Shown here in pieces: positions 26,786-35,859 of a stretch of DNA of 64,000 nucleotides; position 1 is the stretch's first letter, and every line of letters begins with the position of its first letter. The translations under genes were made by a program, and so were the position numbers. The stretch spans positions 1 through 64,000 of the forward strand of contig JAFGSV010000028.1 in assembly GCA_016934325.1 (NCBI GenBank). The letters are read 5' to 3'. This stretch comes from Candidatus Aenigmatarchaeota archaeon. Its GTDB lineage: Archaea > Aenigmatarchaeota > Aenigmatarchaeia > QMZP01 > JAFGSV01. Under the pieces are notes generated by a model. It ran no database searches, was not told where the DNA came from, and saw only the letters and a program-made list of their open reading frames with translations.

Positions 26786-27925
26786 ATGGTGCGATTCTGC
26801 GACATTAAGATTCACGACACAACCCTAAGAGACGGCGAACAGATGCCCGGCGTTGTTTTCTCACCCAAACAAAAAATCGAATTGGCCACGTTGTTATCTG
26901 ATTTTGGTGTAAGCTATATAGAGCTGATGCCAGCTGTGTTCTCGGAAGAGATGATGGTGGCAAAGACGCTTGTCGGAATGGGCCTTGCTTCAAAATTGAC
27001 CGCATCGACAATGCTGAATAAAGACTCGGTGGATCTGGCTCTGGAATGCGGACTTGAGTGCATCACTCTTTTCACCCCTCTTTCCGATATCCAACTCGAT
27101 ACCGTTGGAATAGGGAGGAGTGAAAATCTCAGAAAGAGTCTGGAGCTGGTTGATTATGCATTGTCTCATGGATTGAGGGTGGGATTCGCTGGTGTCGATG
27201 TGACCAGGGCCGACATGGAATATGTGTTAAGCTTCATGAACGCATTGCCTCGAAGGATGGAATACTTCATGGTCTGCGATACTTTGGGATGCATGACCCC
27301 GATGAAGGCATACGCCTTTTTCAATGAAATCTGCTCAAAAACTCACCTTCCTGTTTGTCTGCATGAACATAACGACTTCGGTTTGGCCACCGCAAATACC
27401 CTCATGGGGATTTCTGCCGGGGCGGAAATGTTCTCGGGAACCTTTACAGGGATTGGGGAAAGGGCGGGCAATGCCCCGATAGAAGAGGTCGTCTCTTCGC
27501 TGAAGTTCCTTTATGATGTTGACCTGCCAGTCAAATATGAAAGAATGACCGAGATATGCAACATGGTAGAAAAACATTCGGAAGTAAGGCTCCAGGATCA
27601 TAAACCGATAGTAGGGAGGAACGCCTTTAGGCACGAGTCCGGAATTCATGTGGACGCCCTGTTGAAGGACGCAGATAGCTATGAGATCTTCAATCCGGTT
27701 CTTGTTGGACAAAAGAGGACCTTGGCAGTTGGTAAACACTCGGGTGGATGCATAGTAGACTTTCTGGCGGGCAAGAAATACAAAGCCAAGGATAGATATG
27801 AGATACTCAAGGAAATTAAAAGCGAATCGCAGCGGATAGGCAGGTCGCTCACGAGAGCTGAGGCCATGAAGATTCTGAGATTTACTGAATCGCAGCATAA
27901 GAAAATGGGAGACCTTTATGCATAG
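26786..27925 (+). CDS. DRE-TIM metallolyase: homocitrate synthase / isopropylmalate synthase-like, no LeuA-type C-terminal regulatory domain
   Basis: IHDTTLRDGEQMPGVVFS...CLHEHNDFGLATANTLMGISAGAEMFSGTFTGIGERAGNAPIEEV...RHESGIHVDALL. Confidence 0.92.
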   Translation: MVRFCDIKIHDTTLRDGEQMPGVVFSPKQKIELATLLSDFGVSYIELMPAVFSEEMMVAKTLVGMGLASKLTASTMLNKDSVDLALECGLECITLFTPLSDIQLDTVGIGRSENLRKSLELVDYALSHGLRVGFAGVDVTRADMEYVLSFMNALPRRMEYFMVCDTLGCMTPMKAYAFFNEICSKTHLPVCLHEHNDFGLATANTLMGISAGAEMFSGTFTGIGERAGNAPIEEVVSSLKFLYDVDLPVKYERMTEICNMVEKHSEVRLQDHKPIVGRNAFRHESGIHVDALLKDADSYEIFNPVLVGQKRTLAVGKHSGGCIVDFLAGKKYKAKDRYEILKEIKSESQRIGRSLTRAEAMKILRFTESQHKKMGDLYA

Positions 27926-28733
27926 GAAAATTCTTTACATAATTTACAAAAGGTTAAGGCCCGCGTTTGGCTTGGCTTTTGGGTTTACACTCATCTACGG
28001 ATTGTATATCAATAAAATCACGCCCCCCCTTCTATTGGCCGGTCTGGCTTTCATATTCATCGAGACCTTCGGTGGTCTTTACAACGACTACTGGGATTAT
28101 GAGGAAGATTTGAGAAACAGGCGAAAAGACAAACTTACCACAATGGGTATTCTCAGTAGGGTGCAGGTCAGAAATCTCTCATTCCTATTTCTTGGCATTG
28201 GTTTGTCCATCGTGCTCATATTAAATGCAGCACTATTTGTGTTGGGACTTTACTGGGTAACTATTTTTGTGTTATATTGTATCCCCCAAGTGAGACTGAA
28301 AGGTCATATAAGGAGCTATCTTTTGGCATCTTCAATATTTTTCTTTTTCCCCTTTGCCCTGGACGTGACGTTAGGAGTTGGTTTTTCCTTTACCACTTTG
28401 ATATTTGGCTTGCTCTTTTTCTCCCAATTCATGTATATTCTTTGCCAGAAAGACTCGACAGACCCCGAAGACGAAAAAAACATTTTCTTGAGACATGGCT
28501 GGATAAAGCCGAGTATCATAATGGCCTTTTTTGCATCTTCAGCATTATTCTTTCTCTTAATGGTGTGCCTTATCAATCCCGTTCTCATTATTGTATGGAT
28601 TTTCAATCTTTCATTAAAAATGCTTAACGTGAAGAAGATTATCACGAGGAGTATCACAAGGAGAGCCAGATATAGACTCATGCTCTTGGAGTTCTTAACA
28701 CCATACCTTTATATAGGTGGTTTCTTCTTATGA
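27918..28733 (+). CDS. UbiA-family prenyltransferase-like membrane protein
   Basis: NDYWDYEEDLRNRRKD first Asp-rich motif; multi-TM; second motif diverged (KDSTDPEDEKN). Confidence 0.75.
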   Translation: MHRKILYIIYKRLRPAFGLAFGFTLIYGLYINKITPPLLLAGLAFIFIETFGGLYNDYWDYEEDLRNRRKDKLTTMGILSRVQVRNLSFLFLGIGLSIVLILNAALFVLGLYWVTIFVLYCIPQVRLKGHIRSYLLASSIFFFFPFALDVTLGVGFSFTTLIFGLLFFSQFMYILCQKDSTDPEDEKNIFLRHGWIKPSIIMAFFASSALFFLLMVCLINPVLIIVWIFNLSLKMLNVKKIITRSITRRARYRLMLLEFLTPYLYIGGFFL

Positions 28734-29506
28734 TAGGTACATTTTCGTCTGTTTCTGACTTCTTGAGGCTTAGAATAACGTTGACCATAAGTTTAATATC
28801 GTTGTCCGGGTGTTTCATTTTTAACAAACCCTCTTTTAATTCGGTATTTGTTTTTTTGACTTCATTCCTTGTCTTCGCAGGAGGTTATGCCTACAACAAC
28901 ACAAGAGATGTGGAAGAAGATTTAATAAATAGGAAAAATATAAGCCCACTGGCCCCGAAAAGAAAGGGACTCGTTATAGTCACGGTATCATTGATTTCCG
29001 GCATATTCTTTTCTCTGTTTCTCTCTACATATTCCATTGTATTAATCGCAACGAGCATCTTGACGCTTGTCGTTTACTCCTTTCTGAAACTGAAGAAATA
29101 TCTGCTGCTGAAGAATGTATACACGGCTTTTTGTATTGCGTTGAGTTTCTTGATAGGAGCAGCATCCTCTGGCCTTTTCACGCTAGAGATAACGATATAT
29201 TATTGTTTGGTTGTTTTCTTTCTTTTCATAGGTAGTCTTATATCGGACATGAGAGATTACGAAGGGGATAAAAAGGCTGGTATAAGGACTCTTCCTGTTC
29301 ATCTTGGTTACGAAAGAACAAGAAACATGGTATGCGCTTTGCTCGTTGTCGGAATCCCCTTGGTCTTGATCTTTTCGAAGTTCATGGTCTTTATACCCGT
29401 CATATTAATGACGGTTCTTGCTGTATTAAAAAACAGACCAGGGCTTGCTCATGCGCTAGGTGGGCTTTCCTTTGTATTATTGATGCTAATAGCACTTATT
29501 TTTTGA
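28730..29506 (+). CDS. UbiA-family prenyltransferase
   Basis: NNTRDVEEDLINRKN and SDMRDYEGDKKAGIRTLPVHLG motifs; multi-TM. Confidence 0.85.
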   Translation: MIGTFSSVSDFLRLRITLTISLISLSGCFIFNKPSFNSVFVFLTSFLVFAGGYAYNNTRDVEEDLINRKNISPLAPKRKGLVIVTVSLISGIFFSLFLSTYSIVLIATSILTLVVYSFLKLKKYLLLKNVYTAFCIALSFLIGAASSGLFTLEITIYYCLVVFFLFIGSLISDMRDYEGDKKAGIRTLPVHLGYERTRNMVCALLVVGIPLVLIFSKFMVFIPVILMTVLAVLKNRPGLAHALGGLSFVLLMLIALIF

Positions 29507-29517
29507 TGATGTGGGAG

Positions 29518-30549
29518 TTAGTTAGAAGAAAACGTTGCTTCTATGTTTTTGAAAGATTCATTGATACTAACGATTCTAAAGCGTTTATCCAAAAGATGTA
29601 AATAGCCCTCAATAATCTTAAAAAGGAAATTCCAGCTGTCTTTCTCTGTCTGAAAGCCGTATGGTTGATATTTGATTTTAATCAAAACATTACCATTGGC
29701 CTTGATTGCTATTTTTGCAATTCCCCATCCTGTAAAATGTAAAATGTTTTTGAGTAGATTGAGTTTCTCCCACTTTTTGGTTTCTATTTTTATCACTTCT
29801 CTGAAATAATTAAAAGAAATAGACGGCACTGTATCCAACAATATTCCTCGGTTGGAAATGATATGGAATAGTGTGTTTTCTATTATGATCAGTGGCTTCT
29901 CCCTGAAATACACTCTGTTGTTACTTTTCAACTTTAATATCTTTGATTTGAAAGCATCTTTCAGAGCTAGTCCTCTATAATCTGGCATTGAGTTTAAATA
30001 ATTGTATTTGTCCTTTCCCTTTGTAACAGGAGGGTCCCAGGGTTCGTCTAACAATTTGTATACATATTTACATCGGGTCTTTGTCTGATTTACTTCTGCT
30101 GCTACCATGGGGGCTTCGCAGATTACATTCAAAATACCACAAAACAAACCAGGCATAAATCTATTCTTTCCAATTAACCTTGTTATACATTCGTTTTTCG
30201 TTTCCACAACGGCTATATCCTTATCTTTTCTAACATGAAAATCATCCAGCAATCCTATATTGGTCCATATTTTTTTCGCTATAGGTGAAAGTATAGGCAT
30301 CGGCAGCTTCCTTACTGTATGCGGGAACAGATTTTCAATTATCATATTCATCCATTCAGCACTAATTTCCTCCACTTCCTTCTCGTAGCCCGCTTTTTCG
30401 CATTCAAGTATATAATTGGCTAAAATGTCCTCGGAGAATATAACATCCCTCCTGATTTTCGCTTTGAATCTGTTAAGAATACTGCCTGCTCCAACCTTCA
30501 TTATGCCTCTTCTCAAGGATTCTGATAAACGCATAAAATCACAAATCAC
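29518..30549 (-). CDS. Uncharacterised 343-aa protein; possible tandem V4R-like sensory domains
   Basis: Long ORF; 'NRFMPGLFCGILNVICEAPMVAAEVNQTKTRCKYVYKLL' loosely resembles a V4R core; weak. Confidence 0.55.
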   Translation of the reverse strand: MICDFMRLSESLRRGIMKVGAGSILNRFKAKIRRDVIFSEDILANYILECEKAGYEKEVEEISAEWMNMIIENLFPHTVRKLPMPILSPIAKKIWTNIGLLDDFHVRKDKDIAVVETKNECITRLIGKNRFMPGLFCGILNVICEAPMVAAEVNQTKTRCKYVYKLLDEPWDPPVTKGKDKYNYLNSMPDYRGLALKDAFKSKILKLKSNNRVYFREKPLIIIENTLFHIISNRGILLDTVPSISFNYFREVIKIETKKWEKLNLLKNILHFTGWGIAKIAIKANGNVLIKIKYQPYGFQTEKDSWNFLFKIIEGYLHLLDKRFRIVSINESFKNIEATFSSN

Positions 30550-30588
30550 TTATATCCATTGTATATGATACAAGTTTATACATTTTAA

Positions 30589-31749
30589 ATGAGAATTTAT
30601 ACTCCGACGTTATATTATTATCAGTTAGGCATGGTCCTGAATGCTGCGATTCGGAACACACCCGATTCTGAGGTATCGCGGTACTTCGGCAAAGTCCCTA
30701 TTGATGCTATTAATTTCTCCTTGGGTGAACCTATTTTCCCTCCGCCGGACTCTGTCAAGAAATCATTTGCGAAGTCCATAATGGAAGGCTCGGGAAGATA
30801 TTCATCCGTCCAGGGGCTTCCAGATCTCAGGAAGGCGATTTCCGATAAACTCGAAAGGGAAAATAATGTCATGTCTGATCCCGATGATATACTCATCACG
30901 AACGGCGCTAATGAAGCTATAGCAATCGCTATTCTTTCCCTGGTGGATAATGGAGATGAGGTCATAATATGCGAGCCAAGCTTTCCTGCTTTCAAGCCTC
31001 TCGTCAAATACTGTCAAGGCGTACCGAAGCCGTTGTTTCTCAAAGAGGAGAACGGGTTTCGTTTGGATTTGGAAGAGCTGAAGGAAGCCGTCAGCGATAA
31101 AACCAAGATGATCGTGATCAATACCCCCCATAATCCCACCGGTTCTGTTTTCGATAAGAATACATTGAAATCGATATCCGAAATATGCAATTCTCACATT
31201 CTGGTGGACGAAGTCTATGAGAATCTGGTTTACGGCGTGCCTCATTGCTCAATTGCCTCCGTTGCCGGGAACCCGGAAAGAATCATAACAGTTAATTCAT
31301 TCTCGAAAACATACTGCATGTGCGGCTACAGGCTGGGCTACATGCACGCAACGGACGACTTGATTAAGAGCTTCATGAAACTGAAACTGTACCTGTCGGT
31401 TTGCACGAGCATGCCCATCCAGGTCGCGGGGATCGCTGCGCTGAAAGATAAGAATTATCCGAAATTGATTCGAAGGGAGCTTTCGGTCAGAAGGAATATA
31501 CTATTGGGCGGCCTCAGGGGATTGAAGATTCCATTTGTCGAGCCGGACGGTACCTTCTTCGTATTTCCCAACATATCGGAATGGGGCAATGATATGGAGG
31601 TTCATGAAATGTTCCTTAAAGCGGGGGTTCTGGCCATGCCGGGCAGCATCTTTCATCCGGATTGCAGCAAGAACATCAGATTCAGTTTTGTGGCAGATCC
31701 ACAAGATATAAGGGAGGGCATTATAAGGCTGGAAGGGCTGCTGGCCTAG
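30589..31749 (+). CDS. PLP-dependent aminotransferase class I/II
   Basis: INFSLGEPIFPPP...TNGANEAIAIAILSL...INTPHNPTGSVF...NSFSKTYCMCGYRLGY. Confidence 0.93.
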   Translation: MRIYTPTLYYYQLGMVLNAAIRNTPDSEVSRYFGKVPIDAINFSLGEPIFPPPDSVKKSFAKSIMEGSGRYSSVQGLPDLRKAISDKLERENNVMSDPDDILITNGANEAIAIAILSLVDNGDEVIICEPSFPAFKPLVKYCQGVPKPLFLKEENGFRLDLEELKEAVSDKTKMIVINTPHNPTGSVFDKNTLKSISEICNSHILVDEVYENLVYGVPHCSIASVAGNPERIITVNSFSKTYCMCGYRLGYMHATDDLIKSFMKLKLYLSVCTSMPIQVAGIAALKDKNYPKLIRRELSVRRNILLGGLRGLKIPFVEPDGTFFVFPNISEWGNDMEVHEMFLKAGVLAMPGSIFHPDCSKNIRFSFVADPQDIREGIIRLEGLLA

Positions 31750-31822
31750 GCGTTACAGGATCCGATGCTGATATATGCTTACATGATGATCGAATGAGAT
31801 TCTGAGAAATATCCATCCATAC

Positions 31823-32497
31823 CTATATGATTCTGGTTTCTGTCAGACGTATGTCTTTGTTGTTTATTACCAATTCGTGTGGCAGTTTGGCGTCGAAATT
31901 CGTGTATCTCATCTTATGCACGATCAGCGACCTCATGGGCTTCTCCTCGAGTTCGAGAAAAATAAGCTGTATTACACCATCGCACTCGAACGATTCATGG
32001 CCACTTGAGTCAAGCTTCTCATCATTGTCGGTTTCGCACAGCAGAAGCGAAGAACCCAGCTTTTTCAGGGAGTCCAAGAGTTCAACCAGATAGGCCCTGT
32101 ACGATTTGTTGTTTTCGGAGAACATGAGCAGCTTATTTACGTTATCAATGACTATTCTGTCGATTTTCGGATAGCTGGCTATTATATCTATGAATCTCTT
32201 CATGCTCACGTTGCTCTGTGCCATGGGAATGTGCTCAATTGCAAGGTTCTCGCCAAGATATTTCTTAACTTCAAGCAGGGACTCCACCGATTCGCAAGCC
32301 TTGATCAACTCTTCCTTGCTCTCGTTCAGCGTTATATAGCAGCATTTTTCCTTTTTCTTGGCACCGTCGAGGATGAATTTCATGCCAACCAGCGTCTTCC
32401 CTGTTCCCGGGCCTCCGGATAGAAGCATTACGGCATTCTCCGGGAAGCCACCTGAAAGCATCTTGTCCAGTTTCTTCAGACCGGTTGAAACCCTCAT
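31823..32497 (-). CDS. KaiC/RadA-like ATPase
   Basis: MRVSTGLKKLDKMLSGGFPENAVMLLSGGPGTGKTLVGMKFILDGAKKKEKCCYITLNES. Confidence 0.92.
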   Translation of the reverse strand: MRVSTGLKKLDKMLSGGFPENAVMLLSGGPGTGKTLVGMKFILDGAKKKEKCCYITLNESKEELIKACESVESLLEVKKYLGENLAIEHIPMAQSNVSMKRFIDIIASYPKIDRIVIDNVNKLLMFSENNKSYRAYLVELLDSLKKLGSSLLLCETDNDEKLDSSGHESFECDGVIQLIFLELEEKPMRSLIVHKMRYTNFDAKLPHELVINNKDIRLTETRII

Positions 32498-32498
32498 T

Positions 32499-32843
32499 CT
32501 ATTCCTCCTTGAAAGTCGGCACGCCGAGCCCCGACTTCTTTATCTTGATCAGAAGATATGCATCTTCATCGACCTTGAAAATATTCGAAGGTACTTTCTT
32601 TTCAAGCGTGCTGATCTTATATTTTGCCAGCAACTTCTTGGGAAGCATTATCCTGTTGCTGTTGCCAAGTTTCCCGGTCGTCAGGAAATGGATCATGCTA
32701 TCCTTACCGCAAGGCAGGATTAATATATCCGACATGTTGTGCTTCAGCAATTTGTATTCGGTGCGGTTTATGGTGAGAGTTATGTCAATCCTGTTATCGT
32801 GCATATCGATGCTTCGTATATCGGCCATAGTACAATTAACCAT
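32499..32843 (-). CDS. Uncharacterised 114-aa protein upstream of the KaiC-like gene; possibly AbrB/SpoVT-like
   Basis: 'GKLGNSNRIMLPKKLLAKYKI' loosely AbrB-like; stop codon 1 nt before the KaiC ATG. Confidence 0.65.
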   Translation of the reverse strand: MVNCTMADIRSIDMHDNRIDITLTINRTEYKLLKHNMSDILILPCGKDSMIHFLTTGKLGNSNRIMLPKKLLAKYKISTLEKKVPSNIFKVDEDAYLLIKIKKSGLGVPTFKEE

Positions 32844-32912
32844 TGTAAAACATTTAAACTTTTCGATTTTTTGTTATATTTATTAAATGCCGGGCTCATA
32901 TATATTAATCGT

Positions 32913-33758
32913 ATGGCCAAGAAACTGGCAAAAAGTGGGGCTAACAAGCCTAGAAAAACCGGAAAGGCCTTGAAATCGGATGCGTCAAAAAGTAAAAAGA
33001 AGTGTGTCCCTGAAAAGAAGGCCGAGTATATTAAAACCGGCATATCCGGTTTGGATGGCCTGCTTAGGGATGGATTGCCGGTAAACAGCTCTGTTCTCAT
33101 CTCAGGCGGCGCTGGTTCCGGAAAAACGCTGCTGTGCCTCCAGATACTATATAATGCGGTCAGGAAGGGGAAGAAGTGCTTCTATATGTCATTCGAGGAG
33201 TCGGAGGGGAAACTCAAGAGCCATATGGCCAAATTCGGCTGGGATCTTAAAGGAAAAGAAAAGGACTTTGTCATAAAGAGGTTCAACCTCTTTGACATCA
33301 CAAGATCTATAGACGCCCTGCTTGCCAAGCAATCCGGAGACTTGCTTATAGACGTCAATCCGGTCCTGCTGCCCGCTGGTTTCAAACCGGACATAATAGT
33401 AGTCGATTCCATGACCGCAATAGCATCCGCTTTCAGCGAAAAGCGAGAAACCTACAGATTGTACATCGAGCAGCTTTTCAGATTCTTCGAAGAGCAGGAA
33501 GTTAACACGTTCCTCATATCGGAAACCGAGCAGGAGCCAAGGATATTCAGCCCAACCGGGGTTGAAGAGTTCCTTGCCGACGGCGTGATCGTTCTTCACA
33601 ATATCAGAAGGGGCAACGTGAGGGAAAACGGACTGGAGATATTGAAGATGAGGGGTGCCAAGCACGAGAAGAAAATCGCGGCGATGCAGATAATAGAAAA
33701 TAAGGGTATAGAAGTATATCCCGATCAGGAAGTGTTCGGGATGAATCAGAAAATGTAG
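32913..33758 (+). CDS. KaiC/RadA-like ATPase with basic N-terminal extension
   Basis: ISGLDGLLRDGLPVNSSVLISGGAGSGKTLLCLQILYNAVRKGKKCFYMSFEES; start chosen at MAKKLAKSGANKP. Confidence 0.9.
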   Translation: MAKKLAKSGANKPRKTGKALKSDASKSKKKCVPEKKAEYIKTGISGLDGLLRDGLPVNSSVLISGGAGSGKTLLCLQILYNAVRKGKKCFYMSFEESEGKLKSHMAKFGWDLKGKEKDFVIKRFNLFDITRSIDALLAKQSGDLLIDVNPVLLPAGFKPDIIVVDSMTAIASAFSEKRETYRLYIEQLFRFFEEQEVNTFLISETEQEPRIFSPTGVEEFLADGVIVLHNIRRGNVRENGLEILKMRGAKHEKKIAAMQIIENKGIEVYPDQEVFGMNQKM

Positions 33759-33893
33759 CGAATAAGTCTGCACCCGTTGTTTTCCGGCGCACGGAATCCC
33801 ATATGGAGCGGGCTCCAACTGCGGCTATCATTCATACAGCCCGTTATCCCCCCATGTAATCAGCTTTTTATTGTACTGAACGATATTATTGTT

Positions 33894-34880
33894 ATGGCAG
33901 TTTTGGTAAAGAACGAGATGAACAGGAACGTGAAGACCCTCGGGCCCGAGGACACGGTCAAGCATGCCGCTGAGAAGATGTCAAGGTACTGGATGGGCTC
34001 CATCGTGATAGTGGAGGGGAAGAAGGTCGTCGGCATCGTGACCGAGAGGGACATTCTCAGCAAGCTTGTCCTGCACGGGAAGAATCCCAGCTCCATCAAG
34101 ATAAAGGAAATAATGTCAGGGAACGTCATCACCATCGAGGAGAACAAGACCATCGAGGATGCCGTCAAGCTCATGAAAGCAAACGACATAAAGAAATTGC
34201 CCGTCATGAACAAGGGGAACCTTGTGGGCATTATCACCACGACTGACATAATAACGGCGATGGACGAGGAGATCAAGGACGGCGTCAACCTGGAATCATA
34301 CCGGGACCTAAAGGTTCTCGTCAGGAGGCATTCGATCGACCTGAAGTCGGAGACCGCCAAGAACCAGGTGCTGACTTTCCTGATGTCCAACTCCCTTTTC
34401 CCCATGGATTCCATATCAGTCACAAAGGCGGTGACCAGGGCCATCAAGAACATCATATACGTAACCGTCAACAAGCCCTATTTCTCGATAATCGGAACCC
34501 TGAAGAAGAAGGGGATAAGGACGGACTCGATGTATTTCATTGACGCCTCCTCGGAGGAGGGGGACGTCTCCAAGGGCGCCAACTACGAGAAGCTCAGCGG
34601 CCCTTCGGACATGACAGAGATCATTCTTTCGGTGGACAGGTGCCTGAAAAGCAAGAAGTTCGAAGGCCTGATATTCGATTCGATATCCACTTTGCTGGCG
34701 TACCATGACGAGGAGCTTGTGATAAGATTCGCCCACTCGCTGGTCAACAAGCTGAGGAACACCAATGTCAAGGGCATCTTCTTCTGCACGAAGGAGGACA
34801 TGAAGACCAACCTCATGAAGAACCTGAACATGCTGGCGGATTACAGCGCGGACATCGACAAGAGGGGAGAAATCGTCTGA
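33894..34880 (+). CDS. Paired CBS domains fused to a Walker-A-less KaiC-like domain
   Basis: MGSIVIVEGKKVVGIVTERDILSKLV...IKKLPVMNKGNLVGIITTTDII (CBS x2); C-terminus LIFDSISTLLAYHDEELVIRFAHSLVNKL. Confidence 0.8.
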   Translation: MAVLVKNEMNRNVKTLGPEDTVKHAAEKMSRYWMGSIVIVEGKKVVGIVTERDILSKLVLHGKNPSSIKIKEIMSGNVITIEENKTIEDAVKLMKANDIKKLPVMNKGNLVGIITTTDIITAMDEEIKDGVNLESYRDLKVLVRRHSIDLKSETAKNQVLTFLMSNSLFPMDSISVTKAVTRAIKNIIYVTVNKPYFSIIGTLKKKGIRTDSMYFIDASSEEGDVSKGANYEKLSGPSDMTEIILSVDRCLKSKKFEGLIFDSISTLLAYHDEELVIRFAHSLVNKLRNTNVKGIFFCTKEDMKTNLMKNLNMLADYSADIDKRGEIV

Positions 34881-34916
34881 CCCCCTCTGGATTGCATATC
34901 TCAGGCGGCATCATCG

Positions 34917-35816
34917 CTAGCTCTTGACCAGCTTCTTGAACTCTTCGTTCGAGTCCTTCCTGCGCTCGACCTTCAACAGCTCGCTCCTCATCCTCTTGAC
35001 GAGGACAGCCAGCAGCAGGATCACGGCCAGCAAGGCTGCCACGACCGTGACGAAAAGGGGGTCCTGCGCCACGGCCATCCCGGCAACGCCCGGAGCCGAA
35101 AGCAGGCAGGCGCCGTCCGCGCATCCGAAAACGCAAGTCTCGAGTGTGAAGGCAGACCCGTCCTCGCTGCACTCGAACAGGGAATCGCCAGAGCAGTACT
35201 TCTCCGAGGGGATGCATCTGGTCTGGGCCAGTATAACGCAATCAGGGCAGTTATCCCTGTCCTCCCCCCTTTCCGGCTCGCAGACGTCGTTCCCGTTGCA
35301 GGGGCTAGAGATTTCGATGACAACGGGGACCGGCTCGCCGGACAAGGCGAACGAGGTGTTCAGCCTAGGCGATTCGGAGATGAAATACAGGAAATCCGGG
35401 TCCTCTGCGTAAGGCACCGCCTGGAACCTCTTCCATACGCCATCGTAGACGTTGAGCGCGATTGTCGACAACTCCACATTGTTATCGTTTATCCATGTCC
35501 TGTTCACCTTCAGCTCTATTATGACATCCTCCGGTTCGGCTTCCAATCCCGGCGTGCTGATGTGGAAATTGTCATAGACCCATTCAAGGTCATTGCCGAT
35601 CCTGTCTATCCTCACCGTGTATCCATCGTGCTGCCCTCTGAGCCTGAAGGATATCCCGTGCACCGCGATGTCGGGCTGCCTGACCTCCAGCTCGACCAGC
35701 CCATCCCGACCATCGGGAGGTTCCATGAAGAAGGTGTATGACTGGGCCAGCGCAACAGGTGCCAGCAACAGGATGGCCAATGTCGCCAGCAAGGCAATCG
35801 GCAATGGTTTTACCAT
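34917..35816 (-). CDS. Secreted PGF-pre-PGF-like surface protein with C-terminal TM
   Basis: Signal peptide LPIALLATLAILLLAPVALAQ; IIELKVNRTWINDNNVELSTIALNVYDGVWKRF...; TM FVTVVAALLAVILLLAVLV. Confidence 0.75.
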   Translation of the reverse strand: MVKPLPIALLATLAILLLAPVALAQSYTFFMEPPDGRDGLVELEVRQPDIAVHGISFRLRGQHDGYTVRIDRIGNDLEWVYDNFHISTPGLEAEPEDVIIELKVNRTWINDNNVELSTIALNVYDGVWKRFQAVPYAEDPDFLYFISESPRLNTSFALSGEPVPVVIEISSPCNGNDVCEPERGEDRDNCPDCVILAQTRCIPSEKYCSGDSLFECSEDGSAFTLETCVFGCADGACLLSAPGVAGMAVAQDPLFVTVVAALLAVILLLAVLVKRMRSELLKVERRKDSNEEFKKLVKS

Positions 35817-35859
35817 AGTTTTATTATTGTTGGGTGGTTTTTTAAGTTTGTTTTTGGCA

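Noticed and set aside
35021-35323. Alternative ORFs inside the PGF-pre-PGF-like gene (35021-35323 -, 34924-35412 +)
   Set aside because: The 299-aa frame has signal peptide, domain and TM anchor; others are shadows
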